From contig NZ_BJNE01000001.1 of assembly GCF_006539525.1 (NCBI RefSeq), forward strand, positions 552,656 to 616,655: a DNA stretch of 64,000 nucleotides, written 5' to 3'. Source of the DNA: Glutamicibacter nicotianae. Lineage in GTDB: Bacteria > Actinomycetota > Actinomycetes > Actinomycetales > Micrococcaceae. The notes under the pieces were generated by a model. That model made no database searches. It was not told the origin of the DNA and saw only the letters and a program-made list of their open reading frames with translations. Positions 16,916 through 25,465 of this stretch are shown piece by piece. Position 1 is the stretch's first letter. Each line of letters opens with the position of its first letter. The translations under genes and the position numbers were made by a program.

Positions 16916-17357
16916 TCCAGCAGCCTCATTGAAGGTCACCACCGATGCCTGGGAAGCGCTTTTCCGCGCACAGGTGGCGGTCATGCGCCAGATCACCGCA
17001 ATGCCGGAATTCGGCAAGCTCTCCATGCGCGAGTACGACGTATTGTTCAACTTGCGCACCTGCCCCGGAGGCAAGAGCCGGCTGGTTGACCTGAATAAGC
17101 AGCTGCTGATCTCGCAACCCAGCCTGAGCCGCATGGTCACCCGATTGGAAGACCAGGGGCTGGTAGTTCGCGAGCCCGACCCGAATGACCATCGCGCCAT
17201 GCAGCTCTCGCTGACCGAGAAGGGACGCAAGCTGCAGCAGGAAATCGGGCGCGAGCACGTCAAGCATCTGCACAACCTGCTGGGCAGCGCGCTGAGCGAA
17301 GACGAATTCCATGAACTGCGGCGCCTGAGCACCAAGCTGCGAGATGCGGTGCAGTAG
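16899..17357 (+). CDS. MarR-family transcriptional regulator
   Basis: 152 residues from a GTG at 16899 (AAGGAG ten bases upstream), inside the end of the LLM gene. Core MarR fold: MREYDVLFNLRTCPGG, recognition helix KQLLISQPSLSRMVTRLEDQ, wing VREPDPNDHRAMQLSLTEKG. No conserved redox Cys near the N-terminus, so not an OhrR. Co-transcription with the LLM oxidoreductase suggests it controls that gene, though no operator was identified. Confidence 0.85.
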   Translation: MTGTSNPAASLKVTTDAWEALFRAQVAVMRQITAMPEFGKLSMREYDVLFNLRTCPGGKSRLVDLNKQLLISQPSLSRMVTRLEDQGLVVREPDPNDHRAMQLSLTEKGRKLQQEIGREHVKHLHNLLGSALSEDEFHELRRLSTKLRDAVQ

Positions 17358-17367
17358 CGGATCAGCC

Positions 17368-17412
17368 GAGCCCGGAAGGACATGCCATGAGGCAGCTCCT
17401 TCCGGGCTCTTT
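17368..17412 (+). terminator. Terminator of the LLM-marR operon
   Basis: Perfect 13-bp stem GAGCCCGGAAGGA (17368-17380) / TCCTTCCGGGCTC (17397-17409), 16-base loop, followed by a short T stretch. Confidence 0.75.
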
Positions 17413-17481
17413 GGCATTGCATGGGATTAAATTGATTCATCATCACCTGTTCATTCACGGCACCCAGAAGGCAGATCACTT

Positions 17482-18165
17482 TTGAAGGACGAGAAGCTAT
17501 TCAGCTTGGAAGAAGCCGCTGGCACCCTTGGGGTAGACACCAAGCAGCTGCGCAGCTATCTGCGCCAGCATCGTCCCAAGGGCGCAATCCAGAAGCCGCC
17601 CCAGCCAGGAGGCACGTGGCATGTGTCCGCCACCTTGCTGGCCCAGCTGCAGTTCGCCGGCGCACCGGGAATGGACATTGCCCTCAAGCCCGTCGATGAC
17701 CAGGTCATTGATTCGCTGGAATGGTCGCCGTGGGAATCCTTCGAAGCCACAGCCGACTCGGCACCCGTGGCTCCGGGAGTCTACATGTTCCGCCGGGCCG
17801 GCGCCGGGGACCACGAGCCCATCTACGTGGGGCAGGCCGGCGAGCGCAGCGGCAAGGGCCTGCGCGGACGGCTGAAGATCTATTCCAGCGGCAAGGGTGC
17901 GACCTCCGGCCTGGGCAAGTACGCCTTCGACGAAGCGTTGGCTGACCCGCAGTGGCTTCGGGAACTGGCAGCCGAGGCCGATCGCGGCGAGTCCCGGACC
18001 GTCCAGCAAGTCGCGCGCCTGGCCATTGACCGCTTGCATCTCGAAGGCCGGTGGGTGACCTGCATCCACCGCAAGGCTGCCCTGCTGCTGGAAGCCGCGT
18101 TGATCCGGAAATACCACGCTACGCTGTGGAATGTTGCCGGTGCGCCGAAGGATGCCGGGAACTGA
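17482..18165 (+). CDS. HTH plus GIY-YIG domain protein
   Basis: 227 residues from a TTG start. Residues ~5-60 look like a MerR/excisionase-type DNA-binding domain (FSLEEAAGTLGVDTKQLRSY). Residues ~95-180 contain GVYMFRRAG ... PIYVGQAGER ... GLRGRLKIYSSGKG, the GIY-YIG nuclease core: the two GIY/YIG-like strands (GVY, YVG) and the following Arg are visible. A late Glu in LLLEAALIRKYHATLWN matches the catalytic-metal Glu and the terminal motif. GIY-YIG proteins range from repair nucleases to homing endonucleases. No mobile element surrounds this one. Function: probable DNA-targeted nuclease; cellular role unknown. Confidence 0.7.
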   Translation: MKDEKLFSLEEAAGTLGVDTKQLRSYLRQHRPKGAIQKPPQPGGTWHVSATLLAQLQFAGAPGMDIALKPVDDQVIDSLEWSPWESFEATADSAPVAPGVYMFRRAGAGDHEPIYVGQAGERSGKGLRGRLKIYSSGKGATSGLGKYAFDEALADPQWLRELAAEADRGESRTVQQVARLAIDRLHLEGRWVTCIHRKAALLLEAALIRKYHATLWNVAGAPKDAGN

Positions 18166-18274
18166 GCCTCCTGCCGGATTTTCCCGGGCTTGGGGTTGAT
18201 TCTGCTTGCGGGCAGGTTCATTGTTGGAGTAGCCACCCTCCCGCCAGCAAGTAGGTTGAATCGAGGCATTTGCC

Positions 18275-18868
18275 ATGGGCCCGGTAGTTTGCGATGTCAC
18301 CGTCTCCTTGGACGGATTCTGCGCTGGCCCCAACCAGAGCATGGAGCATCCCCTGGGCGTAGGAGCCGAAGCGCTGCACCGTTGGCAGTTCGAGAATCTT
18401 GAGGAAAACCAGGCTGAAATTTCTGCCATTACCGAAGCGTCGGCTTTCATCATGGGCAGCAAGATGTTCGGCCCTCCAGCCGGAGAAGACGATGCCGGCT
18501 GGATCGGGTGGTGGGGAGAGAATCCTCCGTATCATGCCCCGGTCTTCGTGCTAACCAATCATCCGAAGCCGGTGCTTTGCCTGGAGGGCGGAACCAGCTT
18601 CCAGTTCATCTCCGAGGGGATCGAGGAAGCCCTTGCCGAGGCACGCGAAGCTGCTGGCGAGAATCCGGTGGCCATTGCCGGCGGTGCGAGCACCATCGTG
18701 CAATTCCTGCGAGCCGGCCTCATTGACGAGCTGCGGCTGCATATCGCACCGATCCGCCTGGGCCGCGGGGAGGCCATCACCGTTGAAGACATAGAAACAC
18801 ACATGGACCGCGTTTCCCGCCGTGAAACTTCACTCGTGACGCACGTGTACTACCGTCGCCGCCGGTAG
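18275..18868 (+). CDS. Dihydrofolate reductase-family (RibD C-terminal domain) protein
   Basis: 197 residues with the RibD-C/DHFR-like pattern: a first strand with VSLDGFCAGPNQS, the middle FIMGSKMFGPP, a strand PVFVLTNHPKP, the nucleotide-binding GGASTIVQFLRAGLIDELRLHI, and a late PIRLGRGEAI. Such stand-alone proteins are NADPH-dependent reductases of unknown substrate, distinct from riboflavin RibD and folate DHFR. ATG start with GAGG about eight bases upstream. Single gene, convergent with the SRPBCC protein. Confidence 0.85.
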   Translation: MGPVVCDVTVSLDGFCAGPNQSMEHPLGVGAEALHRWQFENLEENQAEISAITEASAFIMGSKMFGPPAGEDDAGWIGWWGENPPYHAPVFVLTNHPKPVLCLEGGTSFQFISEGIEEALAEAREAAGENPVAIAGGASTIVQFLRAGLIDELRLHIAPIRLGRGEAITVEDIETHMDRVSRRETSLVTHVYYRRRR

Positions 18869-18880
18869 CTCAGGCACCAA

Positions 18881-19357
18881 CTATTTGTAGAAGCCTTCGC
18901 GCAGGTTGATCCCGTATTCCAGCCACGCTTTCATGGCGGCCAGCATTCCGGTCCATCCTTCGCAATTGCCGAAGGCGGCCTTGGCCCCTTCATCGGTGGC
19001 AATCCAGCTCGCTTCGCTGATGGTCACCTTGGTTCGGGTGCTGTCCTCCAGGGACTCGAAGTCGAATCTCACGGTATTCATGCCATCTTCAGCCGTGGAT
19101 TGCTGGCCTCCCCATTGGAAGACAATGCGTTTTGGTTCTTCAACCTCCAAGACCTTGACCGGGAAAGCTCCGGGGAAATCATGGAAGTCCCAGCTAACGG
19201 TGGCACCGTTTTCCAAGTATCCCTCGGCTCCCCCGGTAGTGAAGTAATGGGAAAGCTGTTCCGGATCAGCCACAGCTTCGAATACTTGCCTGATCGACTT
19301 GGAAATGATGCCTGAGACGGAGAAGGACAGTTCGCGAAGCTCTTGCTGTGTTTCCAT
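18881..19357 (-). CDS. SRPBCC/AHSA1-domain protein
   Basis: 158 residues of START-like fold: SKSIRQVFEAVADPEQLSHYF opens the helix-grip domain, WDFHDFPGAFPVKVLEVEEP and RIVFQW are the central strands, and GWTGMLAAMKAWLEYGINL is the long C-terminal helix. AHSA1-like proteins of this size usually bind a hydrophobic ligand; function is unknown. It ends 12 bases from the convergent DHFR-like gene. ATG start. Confidence 0.85.
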   Translation of the reverse strand: METQQELRELSFSVSGIISKSIRQVFEAVADPEQLSHYFTTGGAEGYLENGATVSWDFHDFPGAFPVKVLEVEEPKRIVFQWGGQQSTAEDGMNTVRFDFESLEDSTRTKVTISEASWIATDEGAKAAFGNCEGWTGMLAAMKAWLEYGINLREGFYK

Positions 19358-19426
19358 ACGTCAGGTTTACGCCCGAGGGGAACAGGAGACAATAGGAGCG
19401 AGAAAATTCCCAGCGAAAATTAGCGG

Positions 19427-19936
19427 CTAAACGCCGAACGGCTTGGCATAACGGTAGTCGCCGCTCGGCAGGCAGCTGTCATCGAAGACGCGCACCATGA
19501 AGTGCTCGCCCCACGACGGAACCGAAGGGTGGATACCTCGGGGCTGGGCAGCTTCGTAGCCGAAGCGGCTGTAATAGCCTGGGGCACCGAGCAGGACAAT
19601 GCCGCTGATGCTTTCTCGCTCAGCCCTGTCATGAATTTCTTGCATCAGGATCGATCCGACACCCCGGTGCTGGTATTCCGGAGCGACAGCCAGCGGACCT
19701 AGCCCCAATAAGGGTTCCCCATTGACTGCGCCCCATGTCGCGATGACATGGCCGATAACCGTTGTGTCGTCCAGGGCAACGATTGAGAAGCGGTTGTCAT
19801 ATTGGTCGCACTCGAAGAGCTGCTGCAGCAGTCCGACTTCCTCAGGCTCAACCATCGGATCGATTCCGGCGAACGCAGCGTGCGTAATTGCATACACCGC
19901 AGCCCGGTCATCGAAGACTTCTGGACGGATACGCAT
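19427..19936 (-). CDS. GNAT-family N-acetyltransferase
   Basis: 169 residues from the ATG at 19936. The acetyl-CoA-binding motif A is clear: LGLGPLAVAPEYQHRGVGSILMQEI (P-loop Q-x-R-G-V-G), preceded by VIGHVIATW and followed by VLLGAPGYYSRFGYEAA, the pattern of YhbS-like acetyltransferases. Substrate unknown. The longer upstream open frame (to 20227) is not supported by composition. Confidence 0.87.
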   Translation of the reverse strand: MRIRPEVFDDRAAVYAITHAAFAGIDPMVEPEEVGLLQQLFECDQYDNRFSIVALDDTTVIGHVIATWGAVNGEPLLGLGPLAVAPEYQHRGVGSILMQEIHDRAERESISGIVLLGAPGYYSRFGYEAAQPRGIHPSVPSWGEHFMVRVFDDSCLPSGDYRYAKPFGV

Positions 19937-20387
19937 GCACGCAAACCTACCAAATCTCGCCCAACTAGAAAAATTGACTCGTCGCAGTCTTCCATTTGCC
20001 AGAACGCCTGCCCAAGGCACCTCCGCGCCTGCTGGAGAAAAGATTGCAGCAACTTGCGGGCAAGTCTGGGACCGCGATTTCCCGCGCAACCGGCATCGTA
20101 GAACTACGAGGCTGAATGGAATTCCCGATTGCTGCTTGTCCGGGGCCACGACTCTTGGAAATTCTCCGATTCCCCACGTGGGAAGATGCTTCTCCTGGTG
20201 CAGGCAGGGCATCGCAGATGATGGCACGTGCTTTCATCCAAGGGATAAAACAGTCCGCTTGCTTCCGCAGAAGGTCGGTCGCAATAGGCCCGTTTCATCT
20301 CCAACGTTTGCAGTAACACCTTGAATGACTCATAGATAAGTGATGGAATGATGGTCGCATCGCTTGTCACCTCTACCGGAGAATTCC
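19937..20387. other. Gene-free stretch
   Basis: About 450 bases between divergent genes. Short open frames on both strands lack ribosome sites and family resemblance. It must hold the promoters of the GNAT gene and the M15 peptidase gene, but I could not assign boxes. Confidence 0.5.
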
Positions 20388-21815
20388 ATGAAACAGCCTC
20401 GGGCGTTCAAGATTTCCATGGCTGCCGCGCTATCGGCTGCGCTGTTCGCAACAGTGCTGCCGGCAAATCCGGCACTAGCCACAGCTCCTGCCTCCGCCGT
20501 GTCAGTGCCCCAGGCACAAGTGCTCGCAGTTGACAGCGGACTGCAGATTGCTGCCAAGAAAATCCAGCGCAATCCAAGCAAGGATGATGTCTTCGTCAAC
20601 AAGAAGTACCCGCTGAGTCCCGTGAAATACGCTCCGAAGACGGTAGCCGTCAAAGGCACCAACGTCAGGCTGAGGTCCTCGGCCGCCAAGGCCTACACCA
20701 AGATGGTGAAGGCAGCGGCCAAGGATGGCGTCAAGATTCGCGCCGTCAGCGGATACCGTTCATACAACCGCCAGGCGGAGCTGTTCAACTACTACTCGCG
20801 CATCTACGGCAAGAGCTACGCTTCGCGCATTTCTGCTGTACCAGGCACCAGCGAGCACCAAACCGGTCTGGCCATTGACGTTGGAAACGCCAATGGCGCC
20901 TGCGGATTGCAGGCCTGCTTCGCCAACACTCCTGTGGGCAAATGGGTAGGCAAGAATGCGCACAAGTACGGCTTCATCATGCGCTACCAGAAGGGCCAGG
21001 AATCCGTTACTGGCTATGCCTACGAACCGTGGCACTTCCGCTATTTGGGCACCTCGTTGGCCAAGAGCGTCAAGAATTCCGGGGCCAAGAGCCTCGAAGC
21101 CTACTATGGGGTTTCCGGCAAGAAGTCTGACAGCGCTCCGAAGAAATCCAAGGGCACTGCCCAGACCAACGCGAATCTGAATATGCGCACCGGGGCGGGC
21201 ACCGGCAATCGCGTGCTGCTGACCATTCCGAGGGGCAAGACCGTCCAGCTGACCGGTTCCAAGAAGTCCGGTTGGTACCAGGTTCGCTACAGCTCGAAGA
21301 CCGGCTGGGTTTCAGGCAAGTATCTGAAGAACGTCTCGATGCCATCTGCGCCAAAGAAGGATACGAAAAAGAGCACACCGCAGAAGAACACCAGCAACGC
21401 CAAGTCGGCCAAGACCACGGCCAACTTGAACATGCGTACCGGGGCAGGCACTAGTAATCGCATCGTGCTGACCATCCCGCAGGGCAAGAAGGTAGCCATT
21501 CGCGGCGCCAAGAAGTCCGGCTGGTACCCGGTGAAGTACGCAGGCAAGAACGGCTGGGTCTCGGGTACCTACCTGAGCAGTTTCTCCTCGTCCGGTACCG
21601 CTCCGAAAGCGACGAAGCCCAAGACCTCGAAATCTTCGTCAAAGAAGACCATCGCGAATTTGAACATGCGCACCGGTGTTGGGACGAGCAAGCGAGTCAT
21701 CCTCACCATTCCAAAGGGCAAGACGGTGACGGTCCGCGGTGCCAAGAAGTCAGGCTGGTACCCGGTGAAGTACGCAGGGAAGAACGGCTGGGTCTCCGGC
21801 AAATACCTGCGCTAA
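20388..21815 (+). CDS. Secreted M15-type D-Ala-D-Ala carboxypeptidase with three SH3b repeats
   Basis: 475 residues. Signal peptide (MAAALSAALFATVLPANPALA), then a VanY-like peptidase: RAVSGYRSYNRQAELF, SEHQTGLAIDV (His and Asp zinc ligands) and YEPWHFRYLG (Glu and the third-ligand His). It would trim D-Ala from peptidoglycan stem peptides outside the cell. Three bacterial SH3 domains follow (each with the NLNMRTG entry motif and the GWVSG-YL exit), joined by Lys/Ser-rich linkers, suited to cell-wall binding. ATG preceded by GGAG. Single gene with its own terminator. Confidence 0.9.
   Translation: MKQPRAFKISMAAALSAALFATVLPANPALATAPASAVSVPQAQVLAVDSGLQIAAKKIQRNPSKDDVFVNKKYPLSPVKYAPKTVAVKGTNVRLRSSAAKAYTKMVKAAAKDGVKIRAVSGYRSYNRQAELFNYYSRIYGKSYASRISAVPGTSEHQTGLAIDVGNANGACGLQACFANTPVGKWVGKNAHKYGFIMRYQKGQESVTGYAYEPWHFRYLGTSLAKSVKNSGAKSLEAYYGVSGKKSDSAPKKSKGTAQTNANLNMRTGAGTGNRVLLTIPRGKTVQLTGSKKSGWYQVRYSSKTGWVSGKYLKNVSMPSAPKKDTKKSTPQKNTSNAKSAKTTANLNMRTGAGTSNRIVLTIPQGKKVAIRGAKKSGWYPVKYAGKNGWVSGTYLSSFSSSGTAPKATKPKTSKSSSKKTIANLNMRTGVGTSKRVILTIPKGKTVTVRGAKKSGWYPVKYAGKNGWVSGKYLR
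21169..21812 (+). repeat. Three SH3b-encoding repeats
   Basis: Three units of roughly 160 bases begin near 21169, 21418 and 21652. Units 2 and 3 share a stretch of about 55 bases (near 21510-21565 and 21744-21799) that is identical except for a few third-position changes, indicating recent duplication or gene conversion. Confidence 0.75.
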
Positions 21816-21849
21816 ATCTTTGAACTAGCGCACCAGTGTCCGCATTGTG

Positions 21850-21891
21850 AAAGATAGGCGATTCATTCTCAGATGAATCGCCTATCTTTTT
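21850..21891 (+). terminator. Terminator of the M15 peptidase gene
   Basis: Perfect 17-bp stem (left arm 21850-21866, right arm 21873-21889), six-base loop, then TTTTT overlap at the end. A textbook Rho-independent terminator. Confidence 0.9.
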
Positions 21892-22114
21892 GCTGTTGCA
21901 CTTCCCCGAGGTACGGCGAAATTGCCACTTCATGGTCAATTACTTACTTCGACGGTCAATAGCAAGTTCGCAAGTCGCTAACTGGCAGATACAGGATTGG
22001 CCGCTTCATGGTTCCAAACGGATCCCGTTTCCTAGCACTTATTGGATAGGCTAAGAGCAACTTGCCTACAATTCGCGCAGCTGGTTTCCAGCACAAAACT
22101 TTGGGGGAAATACA

Positions 22115-23287
22115 TTGCAGGAAAGCACGAACCAGAAGTCTGAACTCCCCAGCCAGCAGGAGGAAGTACTAGGTGCTGTGGACCCGAACGCCACAAATCC
22201 GGATCAAGGAGCGGACGAGACCCTCTCCGATATGCTCAAGGATCAGAATGTCGATGCCGAGCAATTCGCTACTGCTTTCCTCAAGAAAGTAATTCGGCTC
22301 AGAGGCGTGAAAATCGATCGTGATCATTTCCTCACGGCAGAACTGCACAAAAAGGGATACAGCCGCGATCAGATAGATAGAGCAGTCTCTACCAACCCAG
22401 CCGCGGCAGGCATTGGGCCCAAGCTCTTGGATGAAATCGCTTCCGAATCCATTGATTTTGAAACCCGCAAATCCACTGCTTTGTCATTTGCCAGTGGATT
22501 ACCTGGCGGTTTGTTCATGTTCGGAACCATCCCGGCGGATATCACGCAGTTCTATATCCATGCGTTCAGGGTCATGCAAAAAATTGCTTACACCTACGGT
22601 TGGCAATCTTTCCTCGACGACGTGGAGCATATCGATGATGAAACCTTGGGCAAGCTTGCTGGCTTTCTCGGCGTGATGATGGGAGTCAGCGGGGCATCGA
22701 CCACGGTAGGCCGGTTCGCTGCCCAGGTAGCAGGACCGGCTATTCAGAAAAATATAGCCAAACAGGCTCTGACAAAAACCGCCTGGTATGGTCCGATGAA
22801 ACAAACGCTGAAGTTGATTGGCGTCAATGTCACCAAGCAAAGCTTTGCGAAGAGCGTCAGCAAGATTGTTCCTGTCGTTGGCGGTGTGGTCTCGGGAGGG
22901 CTGACCTTCGTTACGCTCAAGGTGCAGTCCAATAGGCTGAAGCAGCACTTGCGCGAGCTTCCGCCACCGCTAGTTGACGCAGCGGAGTATTTGGCTGCCC
23001 TTCAGGATCTGGACAAGGCCGAAACCGAGAATGGCCTGTCGGCGACGCTGAGTTCAGCAGGAGCTTCTATCCGTGACAAGGCACACAAGGTTTCGGATTC
23101 CGTGCGCGACAGCAACTTGGTAAAAGGTGGCCTGTCTGGAGCTTCTGCCGGCGTATCAAAGGCGAAAAATCTTGGGTCATCGCTGGCCGGTGCAGCTAGC
23201 GGGCGACTTGGCGGAAAGAAGCGAGCCGAACGCCAACAGGCACTCCCCGCTGCTCCGACCGATGAGCAACAGGAAACCGACGACTGA
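22115..23287 (+). CDS. Unknown helical membrane-associated protein (EcsC-like?)
   Basis: 390 residues from a TTG with GGGGGA six bases upstream. An acidic N-terminal ~50 residues, then a helical core with a Gly-rich hydrophobic stretch (LSFASGLPGGLFMFG), a possible amphipathic region IPADITQFYIHAFRVMQK, and further hydrophobic segments (GFLGVMMGVSGASTTVG; IVPVVGGVVSGGLTFVTL). The C-terminal 90 residues are Ala/Ser/Gly/Lys-rich with repeats of SGAS/SSLAGA. The core recalls EcsC-family proteins, but I am not certain. No operon partners. Function unknown. Confidence 0.6.
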   Translation: MQESTNQKSELPSQQEEVLGAVDPNATNPDQGADETLSDMLKDQNVDAEQFATAFLKKVIRLRGVKIDRDHFLTAELHKKGYSRDQIDRAVSTNPAAAGIGPKLLDEIASESIDFETRKSTALSFASGLPGGLFMFGTIPADITQFYIHAFRVMQKIAYTYGWQSFLDDVEHIDDETLGKLAGFLGVMMGVSGASTTVGRFAAQVAGPAIQKNIAKQALTKTAWYGPMKQTLKLIGVNVTKQSFAKSVSKIVPVVGGVVSGGLTFVTLKVQSNRLKQHLRELPPPLVDAAEYLAALQDLDKAETENGLSATLSSAGASIRDKAHKVSDSVRDSNLVKGGLSGASAGVSKAKNLGSSLAGAASGRLGGKKRAERQQALPAAPTDEQQETDD

Positions 23288-23441
23288 TAGCCAAGCGATC
23301 TCGAACGATTCCTCAAAGGCTGGAGCAGCCGATCACAGCTTTTGGGGAAATATTCGTACTAGGACATTGCAGGATGCTGCCATGCGTCAAGAAGTCCGTC
23401 GGAGCCACGGTCACCGAACTGAAAACACAACATTGGACAAT

Positions 23442-23459
23442 CCAAGGCTATAGCCTTGG
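23442..23459 (-). terminator. 18-bp palindrome ending the nad operon
   Basis: CCAAGGCTA/TAGCCTTGG is a perfect 18-bp palindrome directly next to the stop of the cysteine desulfurase gene. In the minus-strand transcript it is followed by a T-rich stretch (TTGTGTTTTC) after about 12 bases. It may also close the convergent gene ending at 23287. Confidence 0.6.
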
Positions 23460-24602
23460 CTATTTCAGAAGCCCGGAAACGCAGGAAACGACAGCCGACG
23501 CTACCTGGCTGATCTCGTTCTCTTTCGCCGTACGTGTGAACGACAGCCTGACAGCCGTGTGGGCCAATTCTTCTTCATAGCCCATTGCGGTGAGCACTGC
23601 GGAAGGGTCGGTCGAGCCTGCCGCGCACGCAGAACCCGAAGAGCAGAGGACTCCCCTGCGGGCCAACTCAATCAGCACCGTTTCGCCAGCGGTCTTTGGG
23701 AAGACGAAAGAGGCGATGCCACCAACGCGATGCACCGGATCTCCGGTGAGCTGGACACTTCCCGGATGCTTGGCATTGAGCTCATTGAGAATCCTCTCAA
23801 TCAGGTACGGGCCAAAGTTGTCGCCTAGTCCGGCTTCGCGCTGCGCAGTTGCCGCTTGCAATGCAACGGCTATGCCAACGGCGGCAGCCGGGTTTTCCGT
23901 TCCCGAACGCAGTCCGCCCTGCTGCCCGCCACCGTGAAGCAGCGGTACAAAGCGGTGCTTGGCTGACAGGTACATCGCTCCGCTGCCCTTGAGGCTGCCG
24001 ATCTTGTGCCCGGAGATGCTCAATGCGTCCACGGCGGCGCACAGTGGCTTGAGGTCAATCCAGCCGGCGGCCTGCACGGCATCCGTATGCATGATCGCCC
24101 CAGCAGCATGTGCCAGTTGGGCCAACGGCTCTACCGGCTGAATGGTGCCGACTTCATTGTTCACAGCCATCACCGAAACCACGGAAACATCCGCATCAAT
24201 CAGCTGGCCTGCCGCTTCCAGATCCACGAGTCCCGTGGCCGAGACAGGGATGATGCGATGTTCGAATCCGTGGAATTCAACCAGATACTTGCAGGCTTCC
24301 AGCACGGCTGGATGCTCAATGGCGCTGGAGACCACCACACGTCCGCGGGGCTTTGCCAAGGCCGCGCCGATGACGGCAGCGTTCGCTCCCTCGGTGCCGC
24401 CGGAAGTGAAATACACTTCTTCTGCCGCCACACCCAGTTGGCCGGCTACCTGCATTCTTGCCCAGTCATTGGCGCGCTTGGCTTGCTGGCCGGCTTCATG
24501 CAAGGAAGCTGGATTGCCGAAATCCTTGGTCAGCAATGGGTTGAGCATGTCGAGAACGTCCTGGCGAGGTGGCGCAGTGGATGCGGCATCCATGTAGATC
24601 AT
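23460..24602 (-). CDS. nadS: Cysteine desulfurase of the NAD operon
   Basis: 380-residue PLP enzyme that strips sulfur from cysteine. Visible: VYFTSGGTEGANAAVI (PLP phosphate loop), IMHTDAVQAAGWID (Asp ring contact), the Schiff-base Lys in SISGHKIGSLKGSG, and the catalytic-loop Cys in GVLCSSGSACAAGS. Last gene of the nrtR-nadA-nadB-nadC cluster, its start overlapping the nadC stop by 4 bases. NadA carries a [4Fe-4S] cluster, so a dedicated desulfurase here would supply it; that is the usual inference for NifS-like genes in nad operons. Confidence 0.88.
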   Translation of the reverse strand: MIYMDAASTAPPRQDVLDMLNPLLTKDFGNPASLHEAGQQAKRANDWARMQVAGQLGVAAEEVYFTSGGTEGANAAVIGAALAKPRGRVVVSSAIEHPAVLEACKYLVEFHGFEHRIIPVSATGLVDLEAAGQLIDADVSVVSVMAVNNEVGTIQPVEPLAQLAHAAGAIMHTDAVQAAGWIDLKPLCAAVDALSISGHKIGSLKGSGAMYLSAKHRFVPLLHGGGQQGGLRSGTENPAAAVGIAVALQAATAQREAGLGDNFGPYLIERILNELNAKHPGSVQLTGDPVHRVGGIASFVFPKTAGETVLIELARRGVLCSSGSACAAGSTDPSAVLTAMGYEEELAHTAVRLSFTRTAKENEISQVASAVVSCVSGLLK

Positions 24603-25465
24603 GCAATAACCATATCCAGACCAAGGTCAATTGCTTTCACCGAGTGCGTGATGGCACCCGAAGAAATGACATCGACACCGGCCTCGGCGACTGCCGCTAC
24701 GGTGGCCGCGTTGATGTTCCCGCTGGCTTCGACCACTGCTTGCCCGTTGATCAGTTCAATCGCTGCGGGAATGTCAGCCGGATCAAAGTTATCCAGCATG
24801 ATGATGTCCACTCCAGCGGCGAGCACCGGCGGAATCTGCTCAATGGAATCAACTTCAACTTCCATCGACGTGGTGTGCCCCAGCCGGGCGCGCACGGATT
24901 TCAGGGCTGCGGTCAGCTGCTCGCCGTTATCCAGCAAGGCCAGGTGGTTGTCCTTGGCCATGAAAGCATCGGACAGGTTGTCGCGGTGGTTGACTCCCCC
25001 ACCGCAACGGACAGCATAGCGTTCCAGGACGCGAAGTCCTGGCGTTGTCTTCCTGGTATCGGCAATGCGGGCATTGGTATGCGCAACCAGTCCTACGAGT
25101 TCGGCGGTTGCGGTGGCGATGGCACTCATGCGCTGCAAAAGGTTGAGTCCCACGCGTTCAGCGGTCAGCAAGCTCGCCGCTGGCCCGCTGACCTTGAGCA
25201 AATCATCTCCGGCGGCAAAAGCCATTCCCTCGGCAACCAGCTGCTCGACCTCCAGCTGCGCATCGACCAGCTGCATGGTCCGGGCGAATACCACCCCTCC
25301 GGAGAGCACCCCCGGCTGACGGGCCTGCACCACGGCAGTGGCCGTCGCCCCCTCGGGCACGATGGTCAGGGCGGTGAGGTCGCCACGCGGATTGTCCTCG
25401 GCAAGCGCCATTTCAATGATGCGGTCCATGGCTGCGGTGGGTACCGGATGGATCAGAGTGTTCAC
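24599..25465 (-). CDS. nadC: Nicotinate-nucleotide (quinolinate) pyrophosphorylase
   Basis: 288 residues, the standard NadC length. It condenses quinolinate with PRPP and decarboxylates it to nicotinate mononucleotide. Motifs: the active-site TRKTTPGLRVLERYAV, GGGVNHRDNLSDAFMAKDNH, the acidic residues of VEVDSIEQ, and IMLDNFDPADI. Start overlaps the nadB stop by 4 bases and its stop overlaps the nadS start, so translation is coupled throughout. Confidence 0.96.
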   Translation of the reverse strand: MNTLIHPVPTAAMDRIIEMALAEDNPRGDLTALTIVPEGATATAVVQARQPGVLSGGVVFARTMQLVDAQLEVEQLVAEGMAFAAGDDLLKVSGPAASLLTAERVGLNLLQRMSAIATATAELVGLVAHTNARIADTRKTTPGLRVLERYAVRCGGGVNHRDNLSDAFMAKDNHLALLDNGEQLTAALKSVRARLGHTTSMEVEVDSIEQIPPVLAAGVDIIMLDNFDPADIPAAIELINGQAVVEASGNINAATVAAVAEAGVDVISSGAITHSVKAIDLGLDMVIA

